A stretch of 33,292 nt of DNA from Erysipelotrichaceae bacterium (GTDB taxonomy: Bacteria > Bacillota_I > Bacilli_A > Erysipelotrichales > Erysipelotrichaceae), in the NCBI GenBank assembly GCA_003543215.1, contig DPJD01000001.1:831630-864921 (forward strand), written 5' to 3'. The translations under genes were made by a program, and so were the position numbers. Of this stretch, positions 23,196 to 32,373 are shown one piece after another (within the stretch, counting starts at the first letter, position 1; each line of letters opens with the position of its first letter). Under the pieces are notes generated by a model, which made no database searches, was not told where the DNA came from, and saw only the letters and a program-made list of their open reading frames with translations.

Positions 23196-24866
23196 CTATT
23201 TCGGTATTTCCATTAGGATGCGTGTATGCTCAAATGGAACACTCTCAATCAATAAACCTTTATTATTGGGATACAAGCGTTGAAGCCGATGGTGCGTGTT
23301 GGCTAAACCAATCTTGTCTTGATCATGTCGGTTTTCATAGAGCTTGGCAATGATCTCCGCATCAATCCCATTCCCATCGTCCTCGACGATCACTTGATAG
23401 GTCTTTTTAAGTTCAACGACACGAATGGCAATGTTCAATCGATTCTTCATCCCATGTTTGATCGCATTCTCAACCAAAGGCTGAATGATGAAGTTCGGTA
23501 CTTGGAAATGGAGATTTGGACTCACATCGATCACAACACCCAAACGATCTTCAAAACGCGCTTTTTCAATCTCAAGATAAGATAAAACATGTTCAATTTC
23601 TTCATGGATGTCCACTTTATCTTTATGTGTGGATAAGGTATTTCTAAAATACGAGGACATCGCCAGCAACAAACTGCGTGCACGTTCGGGATTCTCACGA
23701 CAATAAGCACTGATGGTATTCAATGCATTAAATAAGAAATGCGGATTGATTTGGTACTGCAAAGCTTTAAGTTCAGCTTGTTCCAGTAGTTTACGTTGAT
23801 AATCGATTTCAGCCAAAGCCAATTGCGTCGAGAAAAGACTCGCTAAACCTTGGATGAACTCAATATCCGTTTCTAATTTTTCTTTGAACTTGCGATCCAA
23901 TAAACCAATCGTACCCATCGTCACCCCATTTTTAACTAAAGGTGCGATCATGATTCGTTTAAAATGACTCTCCATTCGATATGGCCGTAGCTCTTTCTCA
24001 TGTAAGATCAAAATATCTTTCGTTGCGATACAATGTTTTAATGACTTATCAAACAAGGCTTTGAAACCCTTCATCTTATCCAGATGTTCACCTGCATCCG
24101 CAATAACTCTTTCCGTATTGGATATAAAGACCGCATTCACATCGGAGTTCGCTAAGATCAAACGCACCGTCTTTTGGACACTCTTTTCATCATCCAAACC
24201 TTTGCGTAAATAAGGTAGACACATCTCCGCTAAATCAAAAGCACGTTTAAGATGATAAGCACTGGTTTGATCCAAATTCTTTTGCACGGTATATAAACCT
24301 TCAATAAACACGACGACCCCAATCGAATTCATTACGATCATCGGTACCGCAATGATCTCCACCAAGGCCAACGCGTCCGCATAGGGCTTTGCGACAATCA
24401 GGATGATAATCATCTGCAACATCTCTGCTACGACTGTCGTCAAGAAAATCGTTGGATAGCGATGTTTCCCAGCACGCAGACGTTTATACATCATACCGCC
24501 TAAGATCCCTTCCGCTAAGGTCGAAATGGCACAAGCCAAGCCTGTGAAACCATTGATATCTATGAGATAACGATGACTTCCCGCCAACGCTCCGGCGATG
24601 AAACCGACCATGGGTCCTCCCAAGAAGCCCCCTGCGATGACACCGATGACACGCGTGTTTGCGATGGCGCCTTGAATACGGATACCGGTATGCGTTGCCA
24701 AGATGCCAATCGAGCCAAAAATCAAACCCAGAATGATTTTTTCTTTCAGCGTTTTTTCATGTTCAAAAACGGTTTTACGAAAAAACTTTAAGCGCGGTAA
24801 GATATAAGCGATGACCATGAGGATCGCGATGTTATTGATGATATTGCCAAAAATTTCGTTGAACAT
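23196..24866 (-). CDS. LytS/BtsS-family sensor histidine kinase
   Basis: The 556-residue kinase begins with a 5TMR-LYT membrane domain (about 1-195; conserved NTRVIGVIAGGFLGGPMVGF and GSHRYLIDINGFTGLACA). A GAF-like domain follows (about 215-350, ending GTIGLLDRKF), then the LytS-type His kinase domain with the phosphorylated His in YQINPHFLFNALNTIS (H376) and the ATPase boxes FIIQPLVENAIKHGM and VEDDGNGIDA. Relatives BtsS, YpdA and LytS sense extracellular pyruvate. The gene context with cstA and a hydroxy-acid dehydrogenase fits that signal, but it is an inference. The ATG at 24864-24866 has GGAAGG seven bases upstream, and the membrane domain begins at once; an alternative start ten codons earlier is weaker. 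Confidence 0.93.
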   Translation of the reverse strand: MFNEIFGNIINNIAILMVIAYILPRLKFFRKTVFEHEKTLKEKIILGLIFGSIGILATHTGIRIQGAIANTRVIGVIAGGFLGGPMVGFIAGALAGSHRYLIDINGFTGLACAISTLAEGILGGMMYKRLRAGKHRYPTIFLTTVVAEMLQMIIILIVAKPYADALALVEIIAVPMIVMNSIGVVVFIEGLYTVQKNLDQTSAYHLKRAFDLAEMCLPYLRKGLDDEKSVQKTVRLILANSDVNAVFISNTERVIADAGEHLDKMKGFKALFDKSLKHCIATKDILILHEKELRPYRMESHFKRIMIAPLVKNGVTMGTIGLLDRKFKEKLETDIEFIQGLASLFSTQLALAEIDYQRKLLEQAELKALQYQINPHFLFNALNTISAYCRENPERARSLLLAMSSYFRNTLSTHKDKVDIHEEIEHVLSYLEIEKARFEDRLGVVIDVSPNLHFQVPNFIIQPLVENAIKHGMKNRLNIAIRVVELKKTYQVIVEDDGNGIDAEIIAKLYENRHDQDKIGLANTHHRLQRLYPNNKGLLIESVPFEHTRILMEIPK

Positions 24867-24916
24867 AGGATTACCTTCCACTAAGTATGATAGCACCCTT
24901 ACCTTTTTCTTTCATT

Positions 24917-24975
24917 AAAAAAATCACGCTCTTTGACTTTACATTCCACATGTTCAAGTCAAACGTGATTTTTTA
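24917..24975. terminator. Long bidirectional terminator between DAK2-DegV gene and lytS
   Basis: An 11-bp stem (AAAAAATCACG at 24918-24928 with 24964-24974) is continued by an inner 7-bp stem (TTGACTT at 24933-24939 with 24956-24962). A and T runs at both ends make it active in either direction. It ends the DUF2177/DAK2-DegV unit. Confidence 0.85.
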
Positions 24976-24988
24976 ATTAATTTATTGA

Positions 24989-26758
24989 TTATGCTTTCTT
25001 GATGTATCCGACAGCGAAGGCACCTTTTCCAGCATTGAGACCCACAATCGGTGAAATCGTCTCAATGTATTCAGGCTCTTTGCCAATGATTTTTACCAAT
25101 GATGCTTTGAACTCAGTCAAATCATTTGGATCATCCGCATAGACCAAAGCATATCTTTCAATTCCAGTTGTCTCCATATCTTTCTTCACAACTTTCAAAA
25201 TAGATTTGACTGCACTCTTTTGCGTCAATGACTTGAATGGAATGATTCCCTTGCCTTCTTCATCGATGGAGATAACCGGTTGAAGCTTAAGTTTTGATAA
25301 AACAAAACCCTGAACCTTCGATACCCTACCCCCTTTGAGCATGTATTTCAAATCCTTGACACTGACAAAGATGTTCAAGCGCGGAATCATGGATTCTACC
25401 TTGGAAACGATATCTTCAAATGACGCTCCCGCCGCTCTTAGTTTCAAGGCTTCATAAACCAATAAGCCCTCGGTGATTGAATTGGTCTTTGAGTCGATCA
25501 TCGCGATCTTCTTATTCGTAAGATTCATCTTATTCACAACTTTTAAGATGTTCTGATATGTCCCACTCATCTTCTGTGAGACAAAGATCCCGATGACTTC
25601 ATCGTAATGCGGTAAGACCTGATTCAAAATTCGCTCAATCGCAACAGGACTGGCTTGCGAAGAACTTGGGTTCAAACGATAATCGTCCATGTGTTTGTAG
25701 AAATCACTTGAACGCATTGTTAGTTTATCCATATATACATTGGAATCAATGATGATGTTCAAAGGTAAGACCACACAGTGATGATCATCTTTAAACTGTT
25801 GCGGAAGATCCGCAATCGAGTCTGTGATGATCGCCATACTTGCTTGTTTGGCATGAATCAAATGAGCCTGCATCCACATGTCATCCACCTTATGGGAAAT
25901 GACCCGATGATCATGAACCAATTCGCTCATAATCTTATGCGGTTCATTGGTATGCACATGGATACTAATGTGTTCTCCATTTTGATTAACCACTAAGGAA
26001 TCGCCATAATGATCCAAACGCTTGATTAAATCATCCTGTGAATACTGTGTTTGGATCAGATACTGTGCACAATAACGATGATCTCCGATATCCAGACTGG
26101 GTGTCATTTCGGTGATCAAATCCAAACGTGCCGCTGTAAATTCCAAATCTTCCAATGTTCCTGATTTTAGGAAACGAACGATGCCCTCCACAAAGAAATA
26201 AAAGGCCTGTGCACCTGCATCAACCACATTGTTGTCTCTTAACACTTTTAATTGATTTTTGGTGTTGTTTACCGCATCTTGCAAGGCATGAAGTGACTTC
26301 TCAAAAATCACATCATAATCCACATCCCATGCCCCTTCTAAAGCTTTAGTCCACTCCCGCATGACGGTTAGAATCGTTCCTTCTTTCGGATGTGCAACAG
26401 AATTCAGTGCTTGGTGAGCCGCTTGCTTGAAGCTCTCAACCAGCTCAATTGGGGATAATGTACTCTTCGTTTGGATCGAATCCGCCAAGCCGTTGAAATA
26501 CTGCGCAAAAATCATGCCTGAATTACCATAGGCATTATCGATCGACAATTGTGCGATTTCAGCCATCGTTTGATGCGCATGGTCGAAACGTTGCGCCTGC
26601 GAAACGATTGAATTCATCGTCAACGCTAGATTGGTCCCCGTGTCCCCATCCGGAACAGGAAAAACATTGATGCGATTTAAGTTCTGTTCGTTGACGATGA
26701 CATTCTTCGCTCCCGATACGATATAGGCATACAGTTCTTGTCCATTGATTTGTTTCAT
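24989..26758 (-). CDS. DAK2-DegV fusion: fatty acid kinase FakA-type ATPase fused to FakB-type lipid-binding domain
   Basis: The 589-residue protein joins two parts normally made as FakA and FakB. Residues 1-200 are a DhaL/DAK2 ATP-binding domain with NVFPVPDGDTGTN (D37, D39, N43 for Mg-ATP). Residues 205-300 resemble the FakA middle domain, with C230, H267 and H269 (HRYC...IHVHTNEP) at the spacing of its zinc ligands. Residues 306-589 are a DegV domain: IITDSIADLP, SSSQASPVAIERIL, KMSGTYQN, KYMLKGGRVS and the C-terminal GAFAVGYI. FakA phosphorylates fatty acids bound in FakB/DegV for phospholipid synthesis from exogenous lipid. The fusion would keep enzyme and carrier together. SD TAGGAG overlaps the DUF2177 stop. 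Confidence 0.9.
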   Translation of the reverse strand: MKQINGQELYAYIVSGAKNVIVNEQNLNRINVFPVPDGDTGTNLALTMNSIVSQAQRFDHAHQTMAEIAQLSIDNAYGNSGMIFAQYFNGLADSIQTKSTLSPIELVESFKQAAHQALNSVAHPKEGTILTVMREWTKALEGAWDVDYDVIFEKSLHALQDAVNNTKNQLKVLRDNNVVDAGAQAFYFFVEGIVRFLKSGTLEDLEFTAARLDLITEMTPSLDIGDHRYCAQYLIQTQYSQDDLIKRLDHYGDSLVVNQNGEHISIHVHTNEPHKIMSELVHDHRVISHKVDDMWMQAHLIHAKQASMAIITDSIADLPQQFKDDHHCVVLPLNIIIDSNVYMDKLTMRSSDFYKHMDDYRLNPSSSQASPVAIERILNQVLPHYDEVIGIFVSQKMSGTYQNILKVVNKMNLTNKKIAMIDSKTNSITEGLLVYEALKLRAAGASFEDIVSKVESMIPRLNIFVSVKDLKYMLKGGRVSKVQGFVLSKLKLQPVISIDEEGKGIIPFKSLTQKSAVKSILKVVKKDMETTGIERYALVYADDPNDLTEFKASLVKIIGKEPEYIETISPIVGLNAGKGAFAVGYIKKA

Positions 26759-26767
26759 GGTGTGCTC

Positions 26768-27166
26768 CTAAAAGAAATTTGTAATGATCAAAAAAGAAAT
26801 GACACTGACACTGGTCGACAAAGTCGTACCCCAAATCAAATCAATGATCGTAATGGTGATCGGCCAGTCACGAACCGTTGCCAAGTTGGTAAGATCATAG
26901 GTCGCGTAGGTAATGAATCCAAACAACATGGCTCGAATGAGAAGCTGTGAAAAATCACGATCCACTAAACTTGGCGCAATGACAAAATACAGAACACCAA
27001 TGATAAAAATCACATAGAACACCAAAGCAGCCAACCAATTGACTTTTGGCGCCATCAAATAACCAAGATACTTAGAATAGATATTCTTAGCCACAAAGCC
27101 CAACCAAATCAAATCAATGCCCATGAATACAATAAACGTGATAACGAAATAAACAAGCCATTTCAT
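26768..27166 (-). CDS. DUF2177 family membrane protein
   Basis: The 132-residue protein has four predicted membrane helices (about 3-25, 45-65, 75-97, 108-130). It carries the family's FMGIDLIWLGFVAKNIYSKYLG start and the central FGFITYATYDLTNLATVRDWP segment with small and charged residues inside the membrane. The function of DUF2177 is unknown to me. It ends 9 bp before the DAK2-DegV gene, whose ribosome site overlaps its stop, so the two are one operon; a membrane role in lipid supply is possible but unsupported. The ATG has AAGGGG upstream. Confidence 0.85.
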   Translation of the reverse strand: MKWLVYFVITFIVFMGIDLIWLGFVAKNIYSKYLGYLMAPKVNWLAALVFYVIFIIGVLYFVIAPSLVDRDFSQLLIRAMLFGFITYATYDLTNLATVRDWPITITIIDLIWGTTLSTSVSVISFLIITNFF

Positions 27167-27407
27167 CGTGTTTCCCCTTTTTGATTAATCCACTTAAGTA
27201 ATCAACATTCAATGTATTTAGCTTAGCCAAAAGCACGTCTTTAAGCAATTGTTTTGCTTATTCATCAAGAGTACACCTTTTTACGGCGATACAAGAAATT
27301 ATGATGCAATGACAACGAACACATCAAGCTGTTTTCTTTTAGCATAACGGAATAAAAGTGGTGATGCAAGAATTGAATTCATTGATGAACAGCTGTATAC
27401 TAATGGC
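27167..27407. other. Divergent intergenic region, DUF2177 / tetR
   Basis: No gene is visible in these 241 bp. They hold the tetR promoter (27373-27401), a 7-bp inverted repeat TTGATTA/TAATCAA (27181-27187, 27199-27205) just upstream of the DUF2177 ribosome site, a 6-bp hairpin AAGCAA/TTGCTT (27243-27259), and a weak minus-strand promoter candidate TTGATG-18-CATAAT (27322-27327, 27298-27303), which would give DUF2177 a leader of about 125 bases. Confidence 0.4.
27373..27401 (+). promoter_or_regulatory. Promoter of tetR-RND operon, predicted leaderless, with operator candidate
   Basis: TTGAAT (27373-27378), 17 bp, TATACT (27396-27401), then six bases to the tetR ATG with no Shine-Dalgarno. Within the spacer lies a dyad TTCAT-TG-ATGAA (27378-27389), a plausible self-operator for the TetR protein. 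Confidence 0.7.
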
Positions 27408-28025
27408 ATGGCACAAATACTCAAAGAAGAATATCGTGAACGTATCTTAAACGCTTCACTCGCGGAATTTTTTAATTATGGCTATGAAGAAGCGTCGATG
27501 CGTAGAATCGCAGTTGATGCGAAGATGTCGGTAGGCAATCTATATCATTATTATCCCAATAAAGAAAAGTTGTTCAATGCCTTGGTTCAAGATACGATCG
27601 TTGCTTTCAATACGATCATTCTCAAACAATCGACATTTGAACTTAATGAAAAGGATCGTAATACTTGGTTCAAAGATCAAGTCAAGCAATTGACGCAAGG
27701 TCTGGTCGAGGTTTATTCGAAACACCAAACCGAGACTCTGATCCTTTTACGCTATTCTAAACTCAACGATCAAATCGCACAGTCCATCAAACATGTGATC
27801 GATGGCATCATCCTCCAGTGGTTCCCTGCAATCGAAGCTCAAAACAAACAAGTCGAGACACTGTGTACCATGTTGGCAGATGCGATTTTTGCGGGTCTTT
27901 CCCGTCTTTTCGAGGATGCTTATCAAAGTAAATTCGAAATCGATATCGATTGGACGTTAGAAACTTATTTAAACCTTTTCACCTTGATGTTAGAAGCGGG
28001 AGACACCATTTATGAAGCGAAATAA
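27408..28025 (+). CDS. TetR/AcrR family transcriptional regulator
   Basis: The 205-residue protein has the TetR N-terminal helix-turn-helix: EEYRERILNASLAEFFNYGYEEASMRRIA, then VDAKMSVGNLYHYYPNKEKLFNALVQ, the latter being the family's most conserved stretch. The remaining helices (about 65-200) form the ligand and dimer domain and are not informative on the inducer. It is the first gene of an operon with the RND adaptor and pump and overlaps the adaptor start by 14 bp. It therefore very probably represses its own pump operon and is released by a pump substrate. Confidence 0.93.
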   Translation: MAQILKEEYRERILNASLAEFFNYGYEEASMRRIAVDAKMSVGNLYHYYPNKEKLFNALVQDTIVAFNTIILKQSTFELNEKDRNTWFKDQVKQLTQGLVEVYSKHQTETLILLRYSKLNDQIAQSIKHVIDGIILQWFPAIEAQNKQVETLCTMLADAIFAGLSRLFEDAYQSKFEIDIDWTLETYLNLFTLMLEAGDTIYEAK

Positions 28026-29322
28026 GTGGATCATCATCGCCTTGGCCTTGGGTTTGACTGCTTACTTTGTGTTTCTACGCCCACAGAAGGCAGAAACTGA
28101 AGTCGTGGAAGCTAAGAAAATCAGTGTCAAGGTAATGGCCATCAATACCCGTACCAATCAAGAAACCATGAATTTCATCGGCATCATTCAACCGAAAGAC
28201 TTGAATCAGGCGACTTTCACAAGTGTTGGGACCATTGAAGAAATCTACGTTAAAGAAGGCGATACCGTCAAAAAGGATCAGGCTTTGGCAAAGATGGACA
28301 GCGAACAAGCTGAGATCAGTCGTGACAATGCGAATGAGTCTTTACGTTTGGCCAAAGCTCAACAAACAGAGGCAGAAGCGGATCTCAGGGTTGCGGAAGC
28401 CGAATATGATGCCGTCCTCAAAGAACGTGCAGCTCAAGATGTGGTGATTGAAGAGAAACGTGTGATCGCAGAGACGGAACGTGCAGAAGCGGACCAAGCT
28501 CAAATCGAATACGATCAAGCAGTTTTGGACTATGGTGAAAACAGTGCTGAAGCTGCTGCTGCTCTAACCCGTTTATCACAAGCCAATACCGAAGCAGCAC
28601 AGGCTGAAGCAGATTATCGTTTAGAGCGCGATGTGGATTTTTCCTCAGAAATCGAAATAGCTCAGGCACGTAAAGATGGCGCCAACGCCAATCTAGAGGC
28701 TGCCAAGGCACAGGTCACCATCAGTCAAAACAATGTCGATGCGGCCAATGAAAACATCGAATCAAACATTTTAAGAAGCTCCATCAATGGTACCGTCGTT
28801 AAACTCGTATCCAAAGTCGGTGATATTGGTAGTCCCCTTGCCCCAACCGTTGTCGTCGCAAGTCATGAAATGGTCGTACACATCGGTGTCAGCCAAGGCA
28901 GTGTCAATGATATCAAGGCGAATCAAAAAACCTTTATCACAATTGATGAGGATGAATATGATGGTTCTGTCTTGGATGTGGCAAAACTCCCTGATACCAA
29001 CAGTCGTACCTATCTGACGCGCATTAAATTCAATAACAGCAGTCAACTGAACATTGGTGAAACTGCGAGTGTGGCGATTGATGTCGGCCTACGCGATGGT
29101 GTTTGGTTGAATCTATCCACGATTTTGAATGATGGGGAAGACTATGTCTATATCATTCAAAACGATCGTGTCTCAAAACGAAAAATCACAATCCTTTCCG
29201 TTAATAATAATCAAGTTCTCGTATCCGGTTTAAATGTCAATGATCAGCTGGTCATTGAAGGTGGACGTTTTCTAAGCGTTGGTAGTGAAGTGAATATTAC
29301 GGAGATTCTTCCGTATGAGTAA
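28012..29322 (+). CDS. RND efflux adaptor (membrane fusion protein)
   Basis: The 436-residue protein has an N-terminal membrane anchor (about 5-24, no lipobox). The first half of the lipoyl/barrel-sandwich domain follows (VGTIEEIYVKEGDTVKKDQALAKMD), then a long alanine- and glutamate-rich coiled coil (about 100-250), the second lipoyl half (SSINGTVVKLVSKVGDIG) and beta-barrel domains. This is the HlyD/AcrA layout. In an organism without an outer membrane it would support the pump on the outer face of the cytoplasmic membrane. It overlaps tetR at its start and the pump gene by 8 bp at its end. Confidence 0.92.
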   Translation: MKRNKWIIIALALGLTAYFVFLRPQKAETEVVEAKKISVKVMAINTRTNQETMNFIGIIQPKDLNQATFTSVGTIEEIYVKEGDTVKKDQALAKMDSEQAEISRDNANESLRLAKAQQTEAEADLRVAEAEYDAVLKERAAQDVVIEEKRVIAETERAEADQAQIEYDQAVLDYGENSAEAAAALTRLSQANTEAAQAEADYRLERDVDFSSEIEIAQARKDGANANLEAAKAQVTISQNNVDAANENIESNILRSSINGTVVKLVSKVGDIGSPLAPTVVVASHEMVVHIGVSQGSVNDIKANQKTFITIDEDEYDGSVLDVAKLPDTNSRTYLTRIKFNNSSQLNIGETASVAIDVGLRDGVWLNLSTILNDGEDYVYIIQNDRVSKRKITILSVNNNQVLVSGLNVNDQLVIEGGRFLSVGSEVNITEILPYE

Positions 29323-32300
29323 GCTCGTTAAAATTTTTCTCAAACAACGTCAAATCGTCATTTTTTCTCTAATTTTCGTTGTCATCTTTGGAATCTTCAG
29401 TTATATCCAAATTCCCAAACAGGAAAACCCCAATACAAACTTCCCCGCTGCGATGATCACGACGGTATATCCCGGTGCGACATCCAGTGAAGTTGAGACC
29501 ATGATATCGCAGAAGATCGAGGATAGTCTTCAGTCCATTCAAGGCATCGAAACCTTGAATTCTTATTCTGTAAACAGTGCGTCCGTTGTGGTTGTCTTAT
29601 TTGAAATCGATGTGGATGCGGAACGCTCACTCCAACAAGTCCGTGACTTGGTTGCCAATGTTCAAAAAGACCTGCCTCCGCTCGCGATGGAAAGTGAAGT
29701 CAAAACGGATTTAACCGATGTGCCACAATTCATTCTTTCCCTCTCCAACGATGCTTATCAAACGGATGATTTGGTCAACTATGCCAAGCGAATCAAAACC
29801 GCATTAGAACAAGTCGAAGAAGTCGTACGGATCGATATCGATGGTGTGACCAATAAAGAAGTCTTGGTCAATGTGAACATCGATGACCTTTATTTATATC
29901 GTGTTTCGATTGAAACGATCGTACAACTCTTACAAGCTCAAAACCTAACCATACCTTCGGGTTCCATCTCTTATGCGGATGAAACCATCAATGTTAAAAC
30001 CCCTGCAACCTTTGAAAACCTTAGGGATATCGAAAACATCATCATCGGTGGTTCACAGGAACAAGTCGGTTTCGTTCGTTTGAAAGATGTGGCGAGTGTC
30101 ACAATCATCAATGAGAATAAAATCAATTACCAACACAATGGTCAAAACGCTGTCCTCTTAACGGGTTATTTTGAACCCGGTACAAATGCGGTCTTGATTG
30201 GTCAAAAAGTAAGAACCATCTTAGATGAACTTAAACAAGATCTTCCATCGGACATTATCTTCAATGAAGTGGTTTTTTCACCTGAAGACATTGATGCCTC
30301 CATCAATGATTTCATCCTCAATCTTGCGGAAAGCATCGCATTGATCATCCTTGTCGTCATGATTGGTGTTCGTTTACGCAATGCATTGATTATCTCATTA
30401 TCACTGCCTATATCGATCTTGATCACTTTCATCGTCATGTATCTACTCAAAATTGAGTTTCATTTCATATCCATCGCAGCTTTGATTATTTCATTGGGAA
30501 TCCTTGTGGATAATGCGATCGTGGTCAGTGATGCGATACAAGTCCATGTGAATCAAGATGAACCGATTGAAGAAGCAATCATGGCTGCAATCAAAGAAAC
30601 CGCCGCTCCCGTCTTCACATCGACCTTGACCACCATCGTCACCTTTGGGATTCTGTTGTTTGTGCCTGGGGTCATCGGTAAAACGGTCGCGACCATTCCA
30701 ATCGTCATCATTTCGACACTTATCGCTTCTTACTTTGTGGCGATGTTGATTGTGCCTGTGTTTGCCTATTACTTCTTTACCAAAGAAAATGAAAAGCGCA
30801 TCAATAAAACAAGCAATTCACCCATCCGTAAATTCTTTGATGACCTGCTTGCGCTTGGTCTCAAATACCCTAAAAGAACCCTCTTTGTATCCTTTTTAAG
30901 TCTTGGTGTATCCGCACTCTTGTTCACGCAATTGGGTATCAGTTTTTTTCCTTACTCCGATAAACCTGTCATATACATCAACCTCGAAGCTGAAACTTTG
31001 TCGATCCAAAAGACACAGAACGTTCACGATCAAGTTTATGCGATCCTCGAGGAATACGATGAAATCAAAGAAATCGTTTCTTCGGTTGGGACCAGTCTAC
31101 CCAAGTTTTTCATCACGGTTCCCAATTCAAATCCAGGTGATGACAAAGCACAATTCTTACTCAATCTCGACTTATCCGACAGTCCTTTCAAAACCAATGA
31201 AGAATTTGGATTTGAGCTCCAACAACGTCTCGATCAGACGATTGCTGGGGCAAAACTGGAAGTCAAATACCTTGAATACGCAATGCCGACAGACGCTAAA
31301 CTGGTTTTCACCTTAAGTGGTGAGGACATCGAATCGCTCTTTATGGCTTCTAATCAAATTAAAACGCTACTCGAAGAAATCGATGGTACCTATAACATTC
31401 GTGATAACAATGTCCCGAAAGAATATGAATATGTCGTAAACATCCATGAAGATATTCTCTCCACCAGCGGTATCTTAAAATACGATATCGTTAAACAGAT
31501 CAACACCGCTTTAATGGGGACACGCCCTTCTAGCTTTAAAGCGGGTGGCCAAGAAATGGACATTCTGGTCAAAGGGGATATCGCTTCCTTGGATGATCTT
31601 TATCGACTCCCGATCCAATCTTCCGCCACGGAAACAACCATGCAGCTGTATCAATTGGCTTCTTTGGATCTTGAAGCGAATATTCCTTCGATTTATCGAC
31701 ACAATGGGCAACGGACAATCACTGTCCTATCTGATATCCGTCCAGGTTATTCCGCACCGCTGATTGAATTGACGTTTAGAAACAAGCTTGAGGAACTCAT
31801 CTTGCCCGAAGGTGTTTCTGTTCGCTTTGATGGCGAGTTGACAAACATCTACCTCTTGATTCAAAATCTTGGGTACTCCGCATTGATCGCCATCTTAGTG
31901 ATTTATATGATTCTATTGGTTCAATTTGAAAAAATGATCAAACCTTTAATCATCATGACCAGTATTCCACTCTCATTGACAGGCGTCTTTCTTGGCTTGT
32001 ATCTCTTTGGCTCTGATATTCAAGCCATGGCATTGTTGGGTGCCGTTAGTTTGATTGGAATCGTCGTAAATAATGGCATTTTACTCATGGAAGTCATGGA
32101 CGAAGGCTTAAGACAAGGTCAAACACTTTTAGAAGCGTGTCAGAATGCCGTGGATGCTCGATATCGACCCATCATGCTTACGACCATCACCACTTGTATT
32201 GGTTTGATTCCTTTGATCATTTCAAAAGATCCCATGACGGCTCCAATGGCTTTGGTTCTCTTCTTTGGACTATTGGTCTCAACCATTCTAACCATGGTTG

Positions 32301-32353
32301 TCGTCCCGAGCTTCTATTACATGGTCATGCAAGACAAAACAAAAGGAGCCTAA
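29315..32353 (+). CDS. RND efflux pump permease (AcrB/HAE1-like)
   Basis: The 1012-residue protein has the RND plan: helix 1 at about 12-30, a large porter domain, helices 2-6 (about 335-490), helix 7 near 530, a second porter domain and helices 8-12 (about 850-1000). Family motifs include YPGATSSEVE in the first porter loop, helix 4 LGILVDNAIVVSDAI and the helix 10-11 region GIVVNNGILLMEVMDEG...RYRPIMLTTI. Relative to AcrB, the helix 4 Asp pair is Asp-Asn and the helix 10 relay Lys is replaced in VVNN, as in many Gram-positive or divergent RND pumps. The likely role is proton-driven export of drugs, lipids or detergents; the substrate is unknown. Confidence 0.93.
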   Translation: MSKLVKIFLKQRQIVIFSLIFVVIFGIFSYIQIPKQENPNTNFPAAMITTVYPGATSSEVETMISQKIEDSLQSIQGIETLNSYSVNSASVVVVLFEIDVDAERSLQQVRDLVANVQKDLPPLAMESEVKTDLTDVPQFILSLSNDAYQTDDLVNYAKRIKTALEQVEEVVRIDIDGVTNKEVLVNVNIDDLYLYRVSIETIVQLLQAQNLTIPSGSISYADETINVKTPATFENLRDIENIIIGGSQEQVGFVRLKDVASVTIINENKINYQHNGQNAVLLTGYFEPGTNAVLIGQKVRTILDELKQDLPSDIIFNEVVFSPEDIDASINDFILNLAESIALIILVVMIGVRLRNALIISLSLPISILITFIVMYLLKIEFHFISIAALIISLGILVDNAIVVSDAIQVHVNQDEPIEEAIMAAIKETAAPVFTSTLTTIVTFGILLFVPGVIGKTVATIPIVIISTLIASYFVAMLIVPVFAYYFFTKENEKRINKTSNSPIRKFFDDLLALGLKYPKRTLFVSFLSLGVSALLFTQLGISFFPYSDKPVIYINLEAETLSIQKTQNVHDQVYAILEEYDEIKEIVSSVGTSLPKFFITVPNSNPGDDKAQFLLNLDLSDSPFKTNEEFGFELQQRLDQTIAGAKLEVKYLEYAMPTDAKLVFTLSGEDIESLFMASNQIKTLLEEIDGTYNIRDNNVPKEYEYVVNIHEDILSTSGILKYDIVKQINTALMGTRPSSFKAGGQEMDILVKGDIASLDDLYRLPIQSSATETTMQLYQLASLDLEANIPSIYRHNGQRTITVLSDIRPGYSAPLIELTFRNKLEELILPEGVSVRFDGELTNIYLLIQNLGYSALIAILVIYMILLVQFEKMIKPLIIMTSIPLSLTGVFLGLYLFGSDIQAMALLGAVSLIGIVVNNGILLMEVMDEGLRQGQTLLEACQNAVDARYRPIMLTTITTCIGLIPLIISKDPMTAPMALVLFFGLLVSTILTMVVVPSFYYMVMQDKTKGA

Positions 32354-32359
32354 GCTCCT
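32335..32359 (-). terminator. Terminator after the 2-oxoacid oxidoreductase genes
   Basis: Stem AGGAGC/GCTCCT with a 4-base loop (32344-32349, 32354-32359) is followed on the minus strand by TTTTGTTTTG. It overlaps the stop codon of the convergent RND gene; on the plus strand no T-run follows directly. Confidence 0.7.
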
Positions 32360-32373
32360 CATGATATTTTGAA

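Noticed and set aside
30903..31316. Open frame of 137 codons overlapping the RND pump
   Set aside because: It is another frame within the well-conserved pump gene, with low-complexity Ser-rich translation and no ribosome site.
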